Of a stretch of DNA of 64,000 nt, positions 57,401 through 64,000 are shown piece after piece (positions within the stretch are counted from its first letter, which is position 1; each line of letters begins with the position of its first letter). The notes beneath the pieces are model-generated. The model ran no database searches, was not told the origin of the DNA, and saw nothing but the letters and a program-made list of their open reading frames with translations. This DNA is from Oscarella lobularis. Taxonomy: Eukaryota; Porifera; Homoscleromorpha; Homosclerophorida; Oscarellidae. The position numbers and the translations under genes were made by a program. The stretch lies in the NCBI RefSeq assembly GCF_947507565.1, contig NC_089175.1:6871733-6935732 (forward strand). The letters are read 5' to 3'.

Positions 57401-60400
57401 AAGCCGGTCCGAGTGTCGTTGCCATTTCAACGCTTCACCAGCCTAAGCCTTCAGACTTACCCACTCTAAGGTTTGTCAGTCGATTTAACGATATGATAAT
57501 AATATTTTCTTTTAGACTCAACGGTGTTGTGACGTTCTTATCGGATGGTCTCGGGCTCAACTTGGCTAAGGACACAGTTCGCGTTGACGTATCCTTGATG
57601 TCTTCGCCTGAAAGCATAGCTTTGATGTCATTTCATTTTGCAAACGACGTGTCTTTGTCTGTTGACGTCCGGTACAGTTCAGCGATGGAGCGTCAATTTA
57701 TCAACATTCTTTTCGCTCCCGTTGCATCGTTCAAATTATTGACCGAAGGATTGTGTGGACTGATGGACGGAAATGCGACAAACGACTTAGTTGGATCCGA
57801 CGGTGTCACCTACGCCCCTGAAAAAGTGTTAGACTTTGCTAAGTCATGTAAGGTTCACTGTTCAGTTTGGTTTTTTTTTCTGATTGGGTGGTATGCAGGG
57901 AAAATTGCCAAGTCGTTTGATGGCTCCGGCTTGAATGGCACGTGGTCATGGAATCATTCGAATTTTCACAAAGACGACACTTTGGACTTTTCCTACACCG
58001 ATCCTAGATTCGTTCCACTCTACTCAATCAACGATATCGACTCTTCGACCAGGATGGTAAGGCCACATACGTCCGCGTACCATTTTTACTATTTCCTTTC
58101 ACTAAAGATGGCCGAAAGTCTTTGCAAACAACAAGGTCTCGACGGCGTCCGCTTACAGGAGTGCATATTTGACGTAGCTATCACAAATGACACAACTTTG
58201 GCTCAGCAAGAAACGTATCTGACAGGTATGACGTCTGAATGGTAAATTCCTCAGTTTCGTATGGATGAGTCTAGGCTGTCCTACCCAATGCTCTGGAAAG
58301 GGTCGCTGCGTAAATAGCACCTGCATCTGTCTTCCCGGTTGGTTCGGAGAAGACTGTAGACTTGGTTAGTTTGATCCTCGCTTTGACACGATTACGACTT
58401 AAAGCAATATCTTTAGGATCGTGTGAAAACTGTAGTTTGAATGGCGATTGCGTGTCTGGATTCTGCAAGTGTCACTTCGGATGGGACGGAAGTCTTTGTG
58501 ACGAACCAGGTAAGTCTCAGTTTGTACCTGTGACGTAGCCAGGTCTTTTCATTGATGAGCACTGAATGGTATGGGGGCCCCACCAGGCATGTACATCTAC
58601 AATTAAATCTTTTAGACCTGCTATGAAAGGGAGCAGGTAACACATCCCAAGCTTTGCTCTTTTCATAGTAACAAAAAGAACAAAAATATGATACTTAGGG
58701 AAGGACACGTGCTCACACAGGACCCCTCTAACTGTTAGCCCCACCAAATCCCAGAGAGTTTGCATGGTTTTTAGAAACCGATGTCTAATGAATTGCTTTG
58801 TAGCTACTTGTTACGGAGTATTCAACTGTACGAGTCCATCTCAAGGTCAATGCAAATCTCACGAATTGTGTGCATGCTCCGTCGGGTTTACTGGCTTGTT
58901 TTGTAACGAGAAAGCCAACTGCAGTCGCATCAGCGATTGCTCGAGCCACGGAGCGTGCATCGATCACGACAAATGTAAATGCGACTTCGGCTGGGCGGGA
59001 GTCAGCTGCGATCGCCACTCGTGCGAAGCCGTCGGCTATTGCAGCAATCACGGCTCGTGCGTCGGCTTTGACAAATGCGTCTGCGATGAAGGTTGGGGAG
59101 GATCGAGCTGCGCGTTTCCCACGTGCACTAATGTCGGAGATTGCTCTGGAAACGGTGATTGCGTTGCACCGAATATCTGCTCTTGCTCCGGTGGATTTTC
59201 CGGCGTCGACTGTGCGACGCCGACCGATTGTCCGGAGTTGGACGATTGCTCGGGAAACGGTGTCTGTTTGGCTGAGAACGGGAAGAAATACTGTTCGTGC
59301 TACGCGGGTTACAAGGGGTCAAATTGCAGCGTCGCGTCGTGCGCCGGTAGGAGAGATTGCTCTGGGAACGGAGCCTGCATCGAAGTCGATTTGTGTGACT
59401 GCAAGTACGGCTACGCGGGTTCTGACTGCAGCAAGTTTTCTTGCGAAGCAAAGAAGTTTTGTTCAGGTGCAACTGATGCCGCAGAGTTTCTTTTGGGTTT
59501 ATATCTTTTCCTTGTCTTTAGGCCATGGAAAGTGTCTTGCTCTAGACACGTGCACTTGCGATTCCAAATGGACGGGACCGGAGTGCCGTACACCCGACTG
59601 CTCAGCGGTGAATAACTGCGGCAATGTGTCTACAGGAGTGTGCATTGGGCCAGATACCTGTCAATGCACTGCACACTACGACGGACCTCGCTGTGATCAG
59701 TTAGGTGGAATTAATCAACACTCCCCCGCCTTCAATGTTTCGTCTATCGACGTCGCTCTTCCGCTGACGGCAGCCATCGGATTTGTCGTCGTGTCTGAGC
59801 CCGCTTTAGACATGGATAGTGGAAAAAACGGTCGCATCACGTACAGTCTTACAAGCTCAGATGGCCGTCACTCCCTGTTCAAAGTTGACGCTCAAACGGG
59901 TGTTATAGTCACGGCAGCGTCATTGCGCAGCTACGTTGGCGACGTTTTCTTGTTTACTCTCTCTGCAACCGACAGCGGCGTGCCATCGTTGACCGGTAAT
60001 CTTCAAATATCTCTGACCGTCACTCAACCGAATTTGCACTGTCCCGTTTTTGTCGGCCTTCTCTCGTCTGTCGACGTCGATGAGATGGCTCCTCCAGGAA
60101 CGAACGTTGTTCAATTGAGTGCAACTGATAAAGACGGCAAAGCTTCACCAAATGGAAGAGTGAAGTATTCTCTGGATGCATTGGCCTCAGATCGGTTCAA
60201 AATCGATTCCCAAAGTGGACTGGTTACTCTAACTCGATCTCTTTCAGACGAAGCTTACATTCTAAATGTCGTTGCATCTGATCACGGTCAGCCTCAGTGT
60301 CACACGATGGGAAAGGTCGACGTAAAAGTCATCTCGCTCAATCACGCTCCACAATGTATACCAGGAAGTCTAACAACTTTTGTTCCGTATACGACTAATG

Positions 60401-62503
60401 CTAGCACGGCGTTATTTACTCTGGAAGCAACTGACATCGATAGTGGTGCAGCTGGTAGACTATCTTACAATCTGACAAACTTCCAGTCAACTTCTCTATC
60501 AAGAAACCTTTTCGATGTGGTGACGAACGACTCGACAGGAGCAGACGTGATTCTCCGCTCTTCTCCGCCAAAGCCGTCTGGCCTGTTTAACTTGGCAACA
60601 TTTTCTGTAGCAGTTCGAGATCAGTCGTCAAGTCCGAAATCTTGCACCTTTCGTCTGACCGTCACTATCGCTGATAATTTTGAGTTTGTCAGTTCGAAAG
60701 CAATTGCACGTCTTGCCGAAGATGCTCCAGTTCAGTCTATTGTTCCCGTCACACCGCGTCTGTCTCTACGCACGAATCAGCTCAATGCTAGTCGCATTTC
60801 GTACAGTCTTTACTACGCCGAATCGTTGCCTTTCAGTGTACATGCGAAAACCGGCGTGCTCTCCTTGAGCAAAGCATTAGATTACGAGCAACAGAAGGAG
60901 TACAATATCAACATTCTTGCACAGACGTCTGAAGTTCCTGGTGCCGTCACTGTCGCCACGGTCAGGATATCTGTCACGAACGTCAACGATAACGCTCCAG
61001 AATTTGAACAGCGTCAGTATGCCTTTCTTGTCGCAGAGCAAACAAAAGGAGGCGCGATGCTGTTGTCTTTGACAGCCACTGATTCAGATGTCGGTTCAGA
61101 TCGCACCCAAATTGAATACCAGCTTGTGTCAGTTGTGCCCAGTGACTCGGAAGACGTATTTGAGATTAAACGTTCTTCCGCCGGTGGCGTTGGAATCTAT
61201 CTGTCAGATGATGCTGTGCTCAACTATTTTTCCACAGACAAGTACACTCTCGTTATCAGAGCTCTGGATAAACAGAACCCAAGCCTTTATGGCGAAGTGA
61301 CCGTTCTCGTTTTTGTAAACAAATCGAATGCCAAGGGGCCACTATTTGATCAAGGACAATACAGCATTACTTTAAAAGAGAACTCACCCGACGGCTCTTC
61401 TGTTTTGAGTGTCAAAGCTCTTGTTGACGGAAAGCCTAGCACCAACGTGATGTATTCGATAAGAAGTCAGGAATTCAAATCGGGTAGCCGTGCAAATGCG
61501 TTTACCATAACCAACTCCGGAGTCCTCCAAGTAGCAAATTCTGTCCAGTTGGATTACGAAAATGTCAGGGAAATCGCGGTTGTCATTGTAGCAAGTCTGA
61601 CTGAGCCAGTTCTCCGGACGTCTGAAACAACCGCAGTTATATCTCTGAGTGACGTCAACGACAATTCGCCTATGTTCAGCAAAGAGGTATATGCTCCATC
61701 GGACGTTGTTGTCGGATTGCCTCGCGGTTTCAGCGTCGTCAACACCAGTGCAATCGACGCCGACTCAGGTAAAGCTTTTTTTCGTTGAATTATGCGCGTA
61801 TCACTTTGCTATTGTTTTCTAGGAAGCAACGGAGAGGTGATGTACAGCATGGAAATGACTCAGGAATATTTCACCATTGACTCGTTGACTGGCGAAGTAT
61901 CCTTAGCTAAAGAGTTGGATTCGAATGCTGACTCCTCGTACGAGCTTAAAGTATCAGCGAAGGATGGTGGAGAACCTTCCCTACGTGGATTGGCAACGAT
62001 TTCATTCACGGTGCAGTGTTCTCCAACAGGCATATGTCCTCAAATTAGTTCCGATGGTAGAGGAATAGTTTAGTTAATTTTAAGTAAAGTCTAATTCTGT
62101 CTCTTCTCAGGTTCAAAGTGGATCATAATTGGTAGTGCTGCAGGAGGTGGCGTTGTTTTGTTGCTGGTGATTGTTATCGTGGTTGTTGTGGTTGTGAAAA
62201 GGAACAGCAAGCATACGAAACCGACCAGGTTATTGTATAACATTTTTTCTGAATATACCATATAATTATGTAAGTAGGTACTCTGATCGCACACCGGCGT
62301 CTATGAAACCGAATATCGTTCCTGTCGTGGACAATCCTGCTTACGATCGCGGAAACAATGAGCCTATTTTTCCCAGTGATGAAGAAGTTGTGTATGAATA
62401 TATAGAAAACGAAAAAGCGGCTGACAAGGATAAAGAGTACGCAGAAATTGCATCTTCACAAGAAAAAGACCTTGAAGTATTGTACGAAGCGGCTGATTGG
62501 TAA
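45498..62503 (+). CDS. giant Bark beetle/Anakonda-like cadherin: 3x(SRCR+beta-helix)-CTLD-EGF-PSI-vWD-EGF-7xcadherin-TM
   Basis: Signal peptide from the ATG at 45498 ([18 protein letters not shown]). The 6.3-kb exon 45600-51945 and exon 52002-52940 hold three units, each opening with a TLT(I/V)E(S/A)GV strand motif (45717, 48265, 50710), an SRCR domain (45850-46180; a divergent one 48400-48740; 50850-51200), a right-handed beta-helix, and a closing NYWGT/NWWGS motif. This tripartite plan plus the next C-type lectin domain (52989-53429) is that of Drosophila Bark beetle/Anakonda. Then come EGF repeats, a PSI-like Cys module (53716-53919), a large ectodomain region, a vWD domain ([12 protein letters not shown], 57190 on), about ten EGF repeats (58280-59700), seven cadherin repeats (59710-62010; [16 protein letters not shown] linkers), a TM helix (62115-62195) and an 85-residue tail with DNPAYDR (NPxY), YEYI and YAEI. 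No catenin-binding tail seen. About 25 introns, nearly all 50-60 bp; frame continuity supports one gene. Adhesive role is inferred. Confidence 0.82.
53090..53148 (+). other. GC-AG intron in the lectin domain
   Basis: The exon ends NSFCKAAG at AAG followed by GCAAGC; splicing here to ATTATTAG restores [15 protein letters not shown], the normal C-type lectin spacing. Reading through meets a TAA. A GT donor 14 nt downstream is possible but would add residues inside a conserved helix. Confidence 0.6.
53664..53715 (+). other. second GC-AG intron, at an EGF boundary
   Basis: The EGF frame hits TAA at about 53675. Using AAG|GCATGG as donor and TTTCCAG as acceptor gives [13 protein letters not shown], the expected EGF end. 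No GT donor fits this frame. Confidence 0.6.
58510..58803 (+). other. unusually long intron (294 bp) with possible insertion
   Basis: All neighbouring introns are about 50-60 bp. This one starts GTAAGT and ends CTTTGTAG, and contains CTGTGACGTAGCCAGG and GGGGGCCCCACC, which resemble terminal sequences of dispersed elements. No target-site duplication is evident by eye. Confidence 0.4.
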
Positions 62504-63411
62504 CAGGTCAGACTCACCTATGTGTTGCTGTACGTGCGTGTCTTACAGGTTGGAATGTGTTCCAGTGGATATTTTTTGCTTGATTTTTGCCCGGTTTGTT
62601 TATTGATTTGCGCTGAAAAGCATTTTGTGATCGCTACACTTTACCTTGTCTTAGCTTTCGAACTTGCCTCACCCGACTTATGTCAGTTTTCAGTTATCCG
62701 TTGTATGCATGACTTTTGTATTTACATGTTTTTTCATTGCAATTCCTGATCACCGTGTTGTAGCGCACGCTAGTGCTTTTCATCGCCAGGAGCCAGTCAC
62801 TTTCGACGCTAGGGAATAGCGTCCTACTCATGCTTCGCGGAGATGCTGAAGTCTTTGCAATGCCAATGCATCGTTTTGTCGACTGGTGACCAGTAGGTCC
62901 TACAAGCAAAGAAACAGTTATACAAGACATAAACAAGAACGAATTTGAAAGTCAGTTCCGCGTTCGATCTCTTGATACTGGGAGACCAACTTGTTGGTTC
63001 TTCGAGCGCACTCGTTGGAAGCTCCGACATGATTACATCGCCGGAACTGAACTGAATCTCTGTATGAAGGAGAAAATTGTTCTTTTAAAATTATATACAA
63101 TTGCGTCTAGGCTGTGATAGAATTTCCAATTGGGGATCGTTTTGAATCAACTTTTGCTTATGGAAAAAATTGGAGGAATTTTCATTTCAGCTTTTGTGAA
63201 ATCCTATTATGAAAATGGTTTCTCAAGTAGAATGATGCATAGAATCAATGAGATACGTTTCTCTCTATTTGTGCAGAAAGACGGCGCATGGCGCTGTAAG
63301 CGCTGGAGATTGGATTAATGGGCGGAGACACGATGAGGCTAAACGAAGCGCGAGAACCATTGCGGAAATAGTAATTGCAGAAATATTCTTTCCAATTTGA
63401 AAATATGTGCA
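62504..63411. other. intergenic region with palindrome-containing repeat
   Basis: 3' flank of the giant gene. 62761-62772 is a one-mismatch copy of TAGCGTACGCTA, followed by sequence distantly like 38145-38260. No gene recognised up to the Roco fragment. Confidence 0.4.
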
Positions 63412-63586
63412 GTACAAAGAGAAGTCCCCCAATCATTTTCTTCGTGCCTTTGCGGTTATACAAGATTGGGTGCAGGACAAGGGCCGCGAATCAACGGTAG
63501 ATGTTCTGATTAAAGTTTGTAAGGAGTGTGGTATTCATCCCGATAACGTCGTAGCTGCTTACAGGGAGCAAATCGATATTCAGTAG
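63412..63586 (+). pseudogene. 3' fragment of a fourth Roco gene (half Death domain)
   Basis: Encodes QYKEKSPNHFLRAFAVIQDW through the final EQIDIQ and stop, almost identical to the C-terminus of Roco gene 3 (37651-37828). Nothing of the Roc, COR or kinase parts precedes it. Together with the matching 3' flank it is a truncated duplicate. Confidence 0.85.
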
Positions 63587-64000
63587 CGGTTTCATTCCAT
63601 ATTGTCATAGCGCCCGCAAAAATTTTACCCGTTTTATAATTTTGTACATCATCTATATACCTAGTGGAATACGTCTTCAACTGTAACTGGATCAAATCAT
63701 TTGTGAGTTCAATTTACTAGCTACTATACTACTACATTTAGTCTATATGCTACAACCTTTTATATGCATGTCTCCTTGTTGTTTTGGGCCCTATGCAACC
63801 CCGACCGGGCAGACTATTGTGTATTGTATTTTTTAGGTATTCCGCAGTTAGCTGTTTTATTTTTGCTATCTTTTTTATTGTTTATTTGTAATTGATAATT
63901 TATTTTTCTGTAATCTTTTAGCCTGGTTGGTAGCGTACGCTAGTGAGCTTCCATCAGTTTGTCGTCGGTCGCTTTTTACAGCGGGGAAGCCGAGCAGCGC
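63587..64000 (+). repeat. duplicated Roco 3' flank
   Basis: Matches 37829-38220, including ACCTAGTGGAATACGTCTTC, CAACCCCGACCGGGCAGAC and the palindrome TAGCGTACGCTA at 63931-63942. The match runs to the window end. Confidence 0.8.

Overview
The window is animal nuclear DNA. Nearly all genes are cut by 45-65 bp GT-AG introns, mostly in phase 1, and they encode large modular proteins (DOMON, CCP, SRCR, C-type lectin, EGF, vWD, cadherin, ZU5-like, Roc-COR, Death). Short introns, dense genes and this adhesion/innate-type domain mix fit an early-branching metazoan, most likely a sponge, possibly a homoscleromorph. That placement is inference from style and content; no taxonomic marker was seen.

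Layout. 0.25-6.9 kb: a plus-strand type I membrane protein with three DOMON and four CCP modules, then cadherin-like repeats and a transmembrane helix. 6.9-12 kb: gene-poor repeats, including an AT-rich minisatellite, a ten-copy satellite of about 106 bp and a thrombospondin-1 exon relic. 12.1-14.0 kb, minus: a single-exon gamma-glutamyltransferase. 15.6-17.8 kb: a truncated, frameshifted duplicate of the 5' end of the giant gene at 45.5 kb. 18-38 kb: a tandem array of three Roco (Roc-COR GTPase) genes with different N-termini: ZU5/Death/pseudokinase, Kelch/ZU5, and Death/pseudokinase. A fourth copy survives as a 3' fragment at 63.4 kb. 38.7-40.4 kb: a gene with DPxTG-type repeats, converging on a small minus-strand gene whose 3' part is a tandemly duplicated exon. 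41.4-45.1 kb: a promoter-like region followed by decayed genes (coiled-coil, RBBP4/7-like, Cys-rich receptor-like). 45.5-62.5 kb: one giant plus-strand gene of roughly 5,000 codons.

The most notable item is the giant gene. Its N-terminal half has the tripartite SRCR plus right-handed beta-helix organisation, followed by a C-type lectin domain, that is known from the Drosophila tricellular-junction protein Bark beetle/Anakonda. Here it continues into EGF, PSI-like, vWD, more EGF and seven cadherin repeats, a transmembrane helix and a tyrosine-rich tail with an NPxY motif. The second notable item is the Roco array. It joins ZU5-like and Death modules, pseudokinases lacking the HRD aspartate, and Roc-COR GTPases, and shows active duplication, module loss and decay.

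Together the window looks like a rapidly turning-over cluster of cell-surface adhesion and Death-domain signalling genes. Segmental duplications and dispersed repeats have copied promoters, exons and 3' ends around it. Exon boundaries were read by eye from splice consensus and frame continuity, so small-exon boundaries in the 3-6.5 kb region are less certain.
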